DNA of 8,066 nucleotides from Bacillota bacterium (GCA_023388205.1 JAEWGS010000110.1:1-8066); one strand, 5' to 3'; shown: positions 1 through 6,676, counted from the first letter of the stretch. Made by a program: numbers and translations. Notes: generated by a model from the letters alone, not told the origin.

Positions 1-1286
1 GATACATACTGACCTCCGTTGTTCTCCTCTTGAAACCATCCCATCAGATGAATTTTGATCTCTTCTTCTTGTAACTGATAAAGCAAATCTGCCGCACGTT
101 CTTCACCATAAGGTACTTCGCATTCAATCTCACATAGTCCCTCTCGCCCTTGCATCTGAGATATCTGGAGCTTGGATCGATCTCTGCGCTGCATCGAGCG
201 CGTCGCCACATGAGTCACATTGTATCCACGGTGAGAAATGTATTGCAAAATGGTCCCCAGCCACCCGGGACGAGGCTTCAATTCAACAAGGATGCGCAGA
301 TGGGTCGCCTCAGTCGACACCTGCTGTCCCCGAACGAGGAGCGCGTAACGTTTCATCGGTCGCTGCGCTTGTTCTTCAATCACTTCAAGTTGCGACAAAC
401 CAAGCATAAAAGCTTCTTCTTCACTCGCGATCAAAGCAGACTTCAAAGCCAAAGGACCCTGATCCATCAAAATTTGAATCGCACGCTCAGAACGATCCAC
501 CAGCTGATAGCTCCACTGCATTCTGGAAATCAAAGGCAAAACACGAGGCAGCAACGCCGGTGTCACGAAGACTTGCTGAACGTCGCCTCTTTTTCGCCCC
601 TGTGGTGCGACGAGCATCAAACGATCTTCCGCCTGAAGCGCGTACAAAATAGATACGCGTTCTTGTAAAAACAGGTCCAGGAGGCTCTCTGCTTCAGACG
701 ATTCCAAATAATCAAAAGGAAGACACACAAGATCCGCTTGCCCATCTAAGAGCGCCTCAATCATTCGCCAATACGTCACACGATGACTGAAATTAAGTTG
801 GGGAAAAAGACGTCGCAGGTGCGCCACAAGCGGCGCATCAGGATCCGCAGCAATCATGAGATGCGCCAAGCGCTCTCGAAGCCCTCCGCCCTGACGCGAA
901 TGCGCATGCTGAGCACCCAGAGCCTCTCGCCAAGACAAAGACAGATTCCCCAAGTTCATCGAGCGATGATATTGAGCCTCACGAGAAAGTTGCATAAAGT
1001 CACGGTAAAAATCCCTTGTCGGCCCTTTGAGGAAAGGATCGCTCACTTGCGCTTCAGCCTGAGCTAACTTAACGGCCTCATACTCGGGCACATAAATAGG
1101 GAGATCTCGTCCCCTTTTGGCATCGTAAACCGAGCGCATCAACTTCTGACGCCTCTGAAATAGGCAAAGGAGCTCCTGATCGAGCGCCGTCACCTGATCT
1201 CGCACCTCGAGCAAACGGGAATGTTCATCCACCGACATGCCTTCGACGCGCTGCTCTTGATTAAAATCTGCTTCGCGATTTTGCAT
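1..1286 (-). CDS. Chorismate mutase / degenerate prephenate dehydratase-like / ACT fusion protein (3' end cut by window)
   Basis: The frame is open without a stop from ATG at 1286 to the window edge (428 codons visible). Residues ~23-108 match an AroQ chorismate mutase, which converts chorismate to prephenate: Arg29, Arg46, Lys57, Glu70, Ser101 and Gln105 line up with E. coli Arg11, Arg28, Lys39, Glu52, Ser84 and Gln88. Tyr69 and Val66 replace Arg51 and Asp48. Residues ~137-320 follow the prephenate dehydratase fold (IEALLDGQADLVCLP aligns with the usual VxxGxADxGVxP), but ENS is DYL (192-194), TRF is KRY (312-314) and no GPxGTFS motif is seen. Residues ~330-415 are an ACT domain (RPGWLGTIL, then a changed ESRP region, ATRS). 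The arrangement matches PheA P-proteins, but dehydratase activity is doubtful, so I give no symbol. The start is supported by AAAGGCGG upstream. Domain assignment is firm; function is inferred. Confidence 0.85.
   Translation of the reverse strand, partial: MQNREADFNQEQRVEGMSVDEHSRLLEVRDQVTALDQELLCLFQRRQKLMRSVYDAKRGRDLPIYVPEYEAVKLAQAEAQVSDPFLKGPTRDFYRDFMQLSREAQYHRSMNLGNLSLSWREALGAQHAHSRQGGGLRERLAHLMIAADPDAPLVAHLRRLFPQLNFSHRVTYWRMIEALLDGQADLVCLPFDYLESSEAESLLDLFLQERVSILYALQAEDRLMLVAPQGRKRGDVQQVFVTPALLPRVLPLISRMQWSYQLVDRSERAIQILMDQGPLALKSALIASEEEAFMLGLSQLEVIEEQAQRPMKRYALLVRGQQVSTEATHLRILVELKPRPGWLGTILQYISHRGYNVTHVATRSMQRRDRSKLQISQMQGREGLCEIECEVPYGEERAADLLYQLQEEEIKIHLMGWFQEENNGGQYV
5..17 (-). promoter_or_regulatory. 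Candidate ribosome binding site and start codon of the next gene
   Basis: On the minus strand GGAGGT (17-12) is followed by CAGT and then ATG (7-5). This is a near-perfect Shine-Dalgarno sequence at normal spacing. It lies in a different frame from the fusion gene, which is still open at the edge, so the two genes probably overlap slightly and may be translationally coupled. Only two bases of the presumed next gene follow the ATG, so its product cannot be stated. Confidence 0.5.
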
Positions 1287-1300
1287 GCATTCCGCCTTTC

Positions 1301-1333
1301 GCACTTAAAACAAATTATACTCTGTCCAAGTGC
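1301..1333 (-). promoter_or_regulatory. Candidate promoter -10 box flanked by an inverted repeat, upstream of the chorismate mutase fusion gene
   Basis: The minus strand has a perfect TATAAT at 1319-1314, about 28 bp before the fusion-gene ATG. No convincing -35 box lies at 16-18 bp; the nearest TTG-containing matches are too close or too far. The -10 box sits between perfect 6-bp inverted arms, GCACTT (1333-1328 on the minus strand) and AAGTGC (1306-1301), 21 bp apart. A poor -35 together with a dyad over the -10 is compatible with a regulated promoter, but no regulator is identified. Confidence 0.5.
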
Positions 1334-1348
1334 GGGCAATATTTCAAA

Positions 1349-1380
1349 TCTGTAGCATTTATCTTCTATAGCATTTATCT
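1349..1380 (-). repeat. Two tandem 16-bp repeats upstream of the fusion-gene promoter
   Basis: On the minus strand AGATAAATGCTATAGA (1380-1365) is followed directly by AGATAAATGCTACAGA (1364-1349), with one mismatch in 16. The pair ends about 30 bp upstream of the TATAAT box, a normal place for an activator or repressor site. The 16-bp period is not helical phasing, so a recent slippage duplication is the alternative. Confidence 0.7.
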
Positions 1381-1431
1381 GTAATGACGATGTGACATCT
1401 TTGACTCGCCCGTGATCCAGCTGCAGTTTCG

Positions 1432-1484
1432 CGGCAAAGCTTTTAGAAAGCGGCAAATAGAAAGCGGCTAAGCTTTTAGAAAAG
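1432..1484. repeat. Three imperfect CGGC...AGAAAG repeat units spanning the end of the membrane-protein gene
   Basis: Plus-strand units are 1432-1450 (CGGCAAAGCTTTTAGAAAG), 1451-1464 (CGGCAAATAGAAAG) and 1465-1484 (CGGCTAAGCTTTTAGAAAAG). Units 1 and 3 are nearly identical and the middle one lacks the GCTTTT core. The third unit contains the stop codon and last two codons of the upstream gene. No U-run hairpin is evident, so this is not an obvious terminator. The rest of this intergenic stretch (about 1381-1431) shows nothing I recognise. Confidence 0.65.
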
Positions 1485-2687
1485 CGAACCCACCCATGCG
1501 CTTTGGCCTCGAATGGATGGCAAAACAAATTGAATCAAAGCCCCTAACGCAACCAAAATGAAAAAATTAGCGCCTAAAATCATCGGGAACACCTGCGCAC
1601 CTTTGAGCGCATAGCGTTTTTTCAAAGCCAAAATGTCCACCACCATCTTGGCGGCAAAGCCCCACGCCAACAACAAAATCGCCGTCACGCCGCTGCCGCG
1701 CACAAAGCAACAAGCCACGAGTTGCGCCACTAGAAGATAAGCCACCCCGGGACTGAAGATATGCATCGTCTCGATCAGGCCGGACTTTTCACCGCGAGAT
1801 CGCCACACTTTAGTGATGAAATGCAAGCCCAAAACATGCAAGAACAGGTATGTCATCGCGACCAAAAAGCCTCTTACAAAAAACAAGCTTGTATCCACGC
1901 CTGTCAATCGACTCAAGCCGCGTTCAGAAAAAATCAAAGCGCTGCCAACAGAGCTATATCTCACCCAGCTAGAAAACAAAAGTCCTGAGCCAAGTGCGCA
2001 ACACACATACAAAATCCAACTGTTGATGCGTTTGCCTCGCTGACGGCTTTCAACAAAAAATTCCGGATTGAAAAAGATCAGCAGCGTCGTTCGATAAAGC
2101 TTCCTGAATTTTTGCATCAAGCGATAAACCCAGCCCGGTGCAAAAAAAGCTCGAATCGCGCGCAAAATATTTTGCGTCACAGTTTTTATATGCTGAAGCC
2201 AGGCGCTGTCTCGCGCAGGGCCTGCCTGTGTCGCCCCCGTCTTTTCCTTCTCAGCTGTATCCGCGCCCGCTTGCACGCCTGATTGCGCGCCCGTATCCGC
2301 GCCCGCTTTTGAACTTGTTTTCTCACGGCTGAATCGCTGTTTGAATTTCTCTTGCCAAGTCAAAGAGCTTTTGCCCTGACTCGCCGAAAAGTCGGCCTCA
2401 CGTCTCACGTTTGGGTCACTCGTTTGCTGAGAAGCATTCGAATGCGTTTCGTTCTTCATTTGAGGCTCTGTCGATGATTGCCTTGAATTTGAATCCGTAG
2501 AACGAAGCACTCGGTCACGGTCTACGGCTTGCTGCCTTTGCTCACGCTCTTTTTGCGCAGCCACAGCTGCGGCGCAGGTGCATCTTTGCCCCGCCTCTAA
2601 CACTCGATCGCAATAAAGACATCTGCGCTGTACCACAAAGCCCTCACTTTCTAAACGAACTTCTATCATATCGACTTCATTTCGCAA
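1476..2687 (-). CDS. Zinc-ribbon, multi-pass membrane protein of unknown function
   Basis: About 403 residues from a TTG start at 2687, which has AGGGG 10 nt upstream; ATG at 2669 (397 residues) is the alternative, with no clear Shine-Dalgarno sequence. The N-terminus holds a small Cys cluster (Cys23-x2-Cys26, Cys36-x-Cys38) that probably binds zinc. Residues ~40-165 are a charged, Ser/Gln/Thr-rich linker of low complexity with a duplicated AGADT unit. The C-terminal half has about five hydrophobic helices (~222-245, 265-290, 310-328, 332-352, 367-390). This plan resembles zinc-ribbon plus Yip1-like membrane proteins common in Bacillota, but I recognise no diagnostic motif, so that link is tentative. 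It lies after the clpC terminator and so is probably transcribed independently; I found no clear promoter. Confidence 0.8.
   Translation of the reverse strand: MRNEVDMIEVRLESEGFVVQRRCLYCDRVLEAGQRCTCAAAVAAQKEREQRQQAVDRDRVLRSTDSNSRQSSTEPQMKNETHSNASQQTSDPNVRREADFSASQGKSSLTWQEKFKQRFSREKTSSKAGADTGAQSGVQAGADTAEKEKTGATQAGPARDSAWLQHIKTVTQNILRAIRAFFAPGWVYRLMQKFRKLYRTTLLIFFNPEFFVESRQRGKRINSWILYVCCALGSGLLFSSWVRYSSVGSALIFSERGLSRLTGVDTSLFFVRGFLVAMTYLFLHVLGLHFITKVWRSRGEKSGLIETMHIFSPGVAYLLVAQLVACCFVRGSGVTAILLLAWGFAAKMVVDILALKKRYALKGAQVFPMILGANFFILVALGALIQFVLPSIRGQSAWVGSLF
2257..2308. repeat. In-frame 16-bp direct repeat inside the membrane-protein linker
   Basis: GTATCCGCGCCCGCTT occurs at 2257-2272 and again at 2293-2308, offset by 36 bp (12 codons). 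It encodes the repeated AGADT segments of the linker. It looks like a slippage duplication in a flexible region. Confidence 0.7.
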
Positions 2688-2723
2688 GCACTTTGCGCCC
2701 CTGTAAATGATTCATGAACAAGA

Positions 2724-2759
2724 CAAAATAAAAGCACCCAGATCCTAAATCCAGGTGCT
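2724..2759 (-). terminator. Intrinsic terminator after clpC
   Basis: On the minus strand AGCACCTGGAT (2759-2749), loop TTAGG and ATCTGGGTGCT (2743-2733) form an 11-bp stem with two G-U pairs, followed by TTTATTTTG. It lies about 90 bp after the clpC stop and ends the heat-shock unit before the membrane-protein gene. The stretch between the clpC stop and this stem (2760-2851) shows nothing else I recognise. Confidence 0.85.
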
Positions 2760-2851
2760 CTTTCGCATCCAAAGCGCTGTTGCAACATGCCTTTACACAC
2801 TTTTCGCATCAGTCAGATGCTGAGTTTTTCTGCTTTTGGGACGCACAAGGC

Positions 2852-5800
2852 TCAGTTGTCTTCATTTTCTAATGCATCCATATCTTCCGATGAATGGAGC
2901 TTCAATTTTTCTGGATCTGTCGGTCGGCTGAGATTTGCATCTGCATCTTCAGACTTTTTGCGTGGATTACCTTTTTTCCCAGGGCGTGCGATCGTCGTTT
3001 TCTTGTTTTCTTTTATTTCTGTCGTCGCAGTTTTAGCTTTCGCCGAACTTTTCGTCTTTGTTTTCGCTTCTTTTGAATCTAAAGGCGCCGACGCTTTTTG
3101 ATCTGCCTCAAGCTGCTCCGCGCGCTCCTGGCTTTGATCGCGCTCCTTAGCCTGCTCGCGCTCCTCACGACGCGTGCCCTCAACCGCTTCACTGTCCACT
3201 CGTTCCTGAAGTTCACCTTGCGCAACTTCAGCATTTTGCGCGGCCTGCAGACGTTCTTGAAGCTCATGGTGCACCGCTCTTTTCTCATCCGCTTCAGTCA
3301 TCTGTCGAATAACGAATCCTGTTTTCTTCGTTTCATCGACATCGACGAAAACCCGATCGCCCTCTTGAATTAAGCCATCCAACAAGGTCTCACTGAACAA
3401 ATCCTCAATGGCACTTTGAATTTGGCGGCGCAGAGGTCTCGCACCATATTTGGCGTCCCATCCCTGTTCAGCCAACTTCACCAGTGTCTCTTGGCTGTAA
3501 AACAGCTCCATCTTCATCTGGCGCACTCTTCGAGCAAAATCACGCATCATCAAATCTGCAATCGCCTCAATGTCCGCTTGCGTCAAAGTACGGAAGTAGA
3601 TCATCTCATCGATACGATTCAAAAATTCCGCACGGAAGCTTTTTCGCAAAAGATCCATCGTCTCTTTTTTCGCTTCCTCATAGCTCAAAACGCCTTGGCT
3701 CTGATTCGTCCCCGTCGCAAAACCGATGCTGCGCCCCTTGGCCTCCGTTAAGTACTGAGACCCTATGTTAGATGTCATGATGACGATCGTATTTCTAAAG
3801 TCGACGCGACGCCCTTGGCTATCCGTGAGCTGTCCATCATCTAAAACCTGAAGTAAGGTATTAAAAATATCCGGATGCGCTTTTTCAATCTCATCAAAAA
3901 GGATGACCGAATAGGGACGACGCCGCACCCGCTCCGTCAACTGCCCACCTTCGTCATAGCCCACATAACCCGGAGGCGAACCAATCAGCTTACTCACGGA
4001 ATGCGCTTCCATATATTCAGACATATCCAAACGAATCAAAGCGTCCTCATCATCAAAGAGCAACTGCGCCAAAGCTTTCGCCAACTCTGTCTTCCCGACG
4101 CCCGTGCTCCCGAGGAAAAGGAAGGATCCCTGAGGTCTTTTGGGGTCTTTTAACCCTAGGCGGCCACGACGAATCGCCCGCGATACCGCAGACACAGCCT
4201 CATCTTGCCCAATCACACGTCGATGTAAAAGGGCTTCGAGTTTCTTGAGTTTTTCGGTGTCGCTTTCCGTCAAGCGGCGCACCGGAATACCGGTCCAGCT
4301 TGAGACCACATCGGCTACACCGTCTTCAGTCAGCACACGCTGATCGGCTTCATTTTCGTGACGCCAACTTTTTTGGAGCAGTTCAACTTTTTCTCGCAAA
4401 ATGGCTTCGTCACGCTTGTATTCCGAAGCGCGCTTATAGTCTTGTGCTTCAGCGGCCTGCTCTTTGAGCTCAACGACTTTTTCCAGCTCCTTTTCCATGC
4501 GCTTCAAAGTCTCTGGCACCTGCACATGCAAGCGCGTCCTCAGTTTTGCCGAACCTTCATCGATCAAGTCAATCGCCTTGTCCGGTAAGAAGCGATCTGG
4601 AATGTAGCGAATTGAAAGATCAACAGCCGCTTCTATCGCCTCATCCGTAATTTTCACCTGATGATGCTGTTCGTATTTTTCGCGAAGCCCTTTTAGAATC
4701 AGCACCGTATCCGCACGGCTGGGCTCTTGCACCGTAATCGGTTGGAAGCGTCGTTCTAGCGCCGCGTCCTTTTCAATATATTTGCGGTATTCCTTGAGCG
4801 TCGTCGCCCCGATCACCTGCAAATCACCGCGCGCCAACATCGGTTTAAGGATATTCGCCGCATTCATCGTGCTGTCTTCGCCGGTCGCATTCGATCCAAT
4901 CAGCATGTGCAGCTCATCAATAAACAAAATCACATCCCCTGAACGCTGCGCCTCGTCAAGCACCCCTTTCATACGCTCTTCAAAGTCGCCGCGGTACTTC
5001 GCACCCGCCATCATCGCGGTCAAGTCCAAGGCGATCAGGCGCTTGTTTTCCAGACCCTCCGGCATCTCCCCGTGCACAATTTTTTCAGCTAAGCCCTCCG
5101 CGATCGCCGTCTTACCGACCCCAGGTTCGCCCACGAGCACAGGGTTATTTTTCGTTCTTCGGCACAAAACTTGCACCACATGTTGTATCTCTTCACTACG
5201 TCCAATCGTGGGGTCAAAGCGATCATTCGCAGCTTGTTCTGTCAAATCATGACCATATTGCTTCAAGAAACTATCTTGTTTTTCAGTTTCAAGATCCATC
5301 TCATTTCCATAACGTCCATTTGGATTCATGCTTCTCCCCTTTCTTTGATCTGCGCCGAAACCTCGGCCAAAGCGCTTTTTGCGCTGCTCTAATTCCACCT
5401 GTTCTCTAAACTCTCGAACCAATTCGTCCATTTGATTGATATGCAGCGCTTGTAAACAGCGAATCGCCACGGAATCATCTTGCTGTGTCAAAGCAATCAA
5501 AATAGAACGCGGCCCCAGCAAAGGCTCATACACCACGCGTCTAATCCCATATGCAATTTCAAGCACCTCCATCGCTTTGGGCAAAATACTCATCGCAACC
5601 GCATCCCAAGAAACCGTGACACTTTGCGTGAAAAGCTGGCGATTCAATCTCCGATTAACCACTTCATCCATAAGATCCGCCAAACGTTCGCCGGTCACTC
5701 CATAATCTCGAAACAAGGCATCAATCAACGGATCGTCCGCCACAGTCAAAGCCATCAGCAGGTGCTCCGTACCAATCTTTTTACGCCCGTAGCCCTTAGC

Positions 5801-5860
5801 TAAAACATAAGCTCGCCCCAAAAGACGGCTGCCTTCTCTTGTAAATTGATCCATCAACAT
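2852..5860 (-). CDS. clpC: ClpC-type AAA+ unfoldase with a long charged C-terminal tail
   Basis: Hsp100 ATPase that unfolds substrates for ClpP. The start is ATG 5860 (1002 residues), placed by GGAGG 7 nt upstream; an in-frame ATG at 5893 adds 11 residues but lacks such a site. Order: Clp N-domain repeats (1-~150); linker (~155-200); D1 with Walker A GEPGVGKT (244-251), pore loop AKYRG (287-291) and Walker B ILFIDE (311-316); M-domain coiled coil (~449-500) with Tyr475 where B. subtilis has Phe436; D2 with GSTGVGKT (584-591), pore loop GYVGY (631-635), VILFDE (652-657), sensor-2 GARPLRR (806-812). IGF (712-714) fits the ClpP-docking loop. Family members are usually ~810-850 residues; here 854-1002 is an extra Glu/Arg- then Lys-rich tail. 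IGTEH with Glu32 is kept in N-repeat 1, but repeat 2 has Arg118 in place of Glu. Confidence 0.97.
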   Translation of the reverse strand: MLMDQFTREGSRLLGRAYVLAKGYGRKKIGTEHLLMALTVADDPLIDALFRDYGVTGERLADLMDEVVNRRLNRQLFTQSVTVSWDAVAMSILPKAMEVLEIAYGIRRVVYEPLLGPRSILIALTQQDDSVAIRCLQALHINQMDELVREFREQVELEQRKKRFGRGFGADQRKGRSMNPNGRYGNEMDLETEKQDSFLKQYGHDLTEQAANDRFDPTIGRSEEIQHVVQVLCRRTKNNPVLVGEPGVGKTAIAEGLAEKIVHGEMPEGLENKRLIALDLTAMMAGAKYRGDFEERMKGVLDEAQRSGDVILFIDELHMLIGSNATGEDSTMNAANILKPMLARGDLQVIGATTLKEYRKYIEKDAALERRFQPITVQEPSRADTVLILKGLREKYEQHHQVKITDEAIEAAVDLSIRYIPDRFLPDKAIDLIDEGSAKLRTRLHVQVPETLKRMEKELEKVVELKEQAAEAQDYKRASEYKRDEAILREKVELLQKSWRHENEADQRVLTEDGVADVVSSWTGIPVRRLTESDTEKLKKLEALLHRRVIGQDEAVSAVSRAIRRGRLGLKDPKRPQGSFLFLGSTGVGKTELAKALAQLLFDDEDALIRLDMSEYMEAHSVSKLIGSPPGYVGYDEGGQLTERVRRRPYSVILFDEIEKAHPDIFNTLLQVLDDGQLTDSQGRRVDFRNTIVIMTSNIGSQYLTEAKGRSIGFATGTNQSQGVLSYEEAKKETMDLLRKSFRAEFLNRIDEMIYFRTLTQADIEAIADLMMRDFARRVRQMKMELFYSQETLVKLAEQGWDAKYGARPLRRQIQSAIEDLFSETLLDGLIQEGDRVFVDVDETKKTGFVIRQMTEADEKRAVHHELQERLQAAQNAEVAQGELQERVDSEAVEGTRREEREQAKERDQSQERAEQLEADQKASAPLDSKEAKTKTKSSAKAKTATTEIKENKKTTIARPGKKGNPRKKSEDADANLSRPTDPEKLKLHSSEDMDALENEDN

Positions 5861-5867
5861 CTTTTTT

Positions 5868-5872
5868 CCTCC
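5868..5872 (-). promoter_or_regulatory. clpC ribosome binding site
   Basis: GGAGG on the minus strand (within GGTGGAGG) lies 7 nt before ATG 5860. It decides the start in favour of 5860 over the in-frame ATG at 5893, whose extra codons would read through the Shine-Dalgarno sequence itself. ATG 5854, two codons later, is 13 nt away and less likely. Confidence 0.85.
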
Positions 5873-5903
5873 ACCCCGCCTGCGCGCGGTCATACTTTAA
5901 GCC

Positions 5904-5948
5904 CTGCGTCTCAGCATCAAATGGCACATCAGCACCAGATGGACGCAG
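5904..5948 (-). other. Intercistronic hairpin between mcsA and clpC
   Basis: On the minus strand CTGCGTC (5948-5942) pairs with GACGCAG (5910-5904). Inside it CATC pairs with GATG and TGG with CCA, separated by one-sided bulges, giving about 14 bp in all. No U-run follows, so it is not a terminator. It could affect processing, stability or relative expression of the mcsA-clpC transcript. It fills most of the gap between the two genes, and no remnant of another gene is visible there. Confidence 0.5.
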
Positions 5949-5957
5949 ACATCGTTG

Positions 5958-6617
5958 TCACTGCAAGGCTTCTATCATTTTCTCGATACACGCTTTCAAA
6001 TCGCTCCGCCCTTGTTCTTGAGCTAAGCACGCCTGCCCTTTTAGAAAAGACAAACGAGCTGACGGTGCAAGCGCTGACAAAAAAGACTTCAATTCCTCTT
6101 CTTCCAACAAAACAGATAAGTGATACGCCTCCTCACACGCCTCATGCTCCTCGCACGCCTCATGTGCATCTTGCGCAGCTGTTTTGTCCTGCTCTGTTTC
6201 AAGCGCCCCATGCTGCTTCTGAGCTTCAGCTTCTTGATCCAAAGTCTCAGCCGAACCCAAGTCACTGATTCTTTGCATCAAAGCCTGATCCTCATCCTCT
6301 GGCAGCGCACGGTCTAAATGGCTTCCATCCCCGAGCCAAGTTTCAATCTGCTCTTGCATCGCTTCGAGCCAATCCACAGATTGACCCAAACCAGATCCCC
6401 ACAGCGGATTCGTCTCTCGATTCATCAAAGAACTCAGACGCCCAAAAGACCCCAAAGCTGATCCAATTTTGGCCAGCTGCGATTCAAAGTAAGGCTGCAT
6501 CTTCGCCTGCATTTTGGCGTAGCACTCAGGGCAAAGGCACATCTCACAAGAACGCCCATTAATCTCCATTCGAATATAGTTCACTGCATCGTGTTGTCCA
6601 CAAGATTGACACTTCAT
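5958..6617 (-). CDS. mcsA: McsA-like zinc protein with a single zinc site
   Basis: A 219-residue protein between ctsR and clpC. Cys3, Cys6, Cys29 and Cys32 have the same spacing as the first zinc site of B. subtilis McsA, which acts with the arginine kinase McsB and ClpC in stress proteolysis. The second CxxC pair of typical McsA is absent. The middle (~95-160) is acidic and low complexity with a repeated HEACEE, and the C-terminus (~185-219) is helical with only a weak resemblance to a UVR motif. Length is above the usual ~185. The start at ATG 6617 follows AGGGGG about 9 nt upstream. No mcsB follows; clpC starts 97 bp after the stop. Assignment rests on position and the first zinc site. Whether it works as a kinase activator or only as a ClpC partner cannot be told. 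Confidence 0.8.
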   Translation of the reverse strand: MKCQSCGQHDAVNYIRMEINGRSCEMCLCPECYAKMQAKMQPYFESQLAKIGSALGSFGRLSSLMNRETNPLWGSGLGQSVDWLEAMQEQIETWLGDGSHLDRALPEDEDQALMQRISDLGSAETLDQEAEAQKQHGALETEQDKTAAQDAHEACEEHEACEEAYHLSVLLEEEELKSFLSALAPSARLSFLKGQACLAQEQGRSDLKACIEKMIEALQ

Positions 6618-6647
6618 AGATATTGTCCCCCTTTATTTTCTCTCCGG

Positions 6648-6675
6648 CTTATCGCATAAATTCTCTCTTTTTCAA
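6648..6675 (-). promoter_or_regulatory. Candidate promoter for mcsA-clpC
   Basis: On the minus strand TTGAAA (6675-6670) and GATAAG (6653-6648) are separated by 16 bp, with a TG one base upstream of the -10 (TGCGATAAG, extended -10 type). The -10 itself is only a 4/6 match. It lies about 30 bp upstream of the mcsA ATG and after the terminator that follows ctsR. No CtsR direct-repeat operator is visible near it. Confidence 0.45.
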
Positions 6676-6676
6676 A

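Noticed and set aside
300..860. Frameshift as the cause of the missing dehydratase motifs
   Set aside because: Retranslation gives one continuous frame, and the secondary-structure pattern and the downstream ACT domain align in that same frame.
1400..1406. CtsR-like heptad AGTCAAA (minus strand) upstream of the aromatic fusion gene
   Set aside because: The second heptad at the required 3-bp spacing is missing (GTCACAT follows, out of register). A single 7-bp half-site is expected by chance.
1190..1528. 112-codon minus-strand reading frame across the intergenic region
   Set aside because: It overlaps the end of the membrane-protein gene and the start of the fusion gene in another frame, has no ribosome binding site, and covers the promoter and repeats.
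2760..2851. Repeated GATGCGAAA motif after the clpC stop
   Set aside because: Only two short copies (9 bp shared), with no dyad or clear spacing relation to a promoter; this is within chance.
4782..5252. 156-codon plus-strand reading frame
   Set aside because: It lies wholly antisense to conserved ClpC D1 coding sequence and its translation shows no domain-like features.
5861..5957. Remnant of mcsB in the gap
   Set aside because: The gap is under 100 bp, is taken up by a hairpin and the clpC ribosome binding site, and shows no kinase-like reading frame.
5846..6268. 140-codon plus-strand reading frame over the clpC start and mcsA
   Set aside because: It is antisense to two supported genes and low in complexity because it mirrors the acidic mcsA repeat region.
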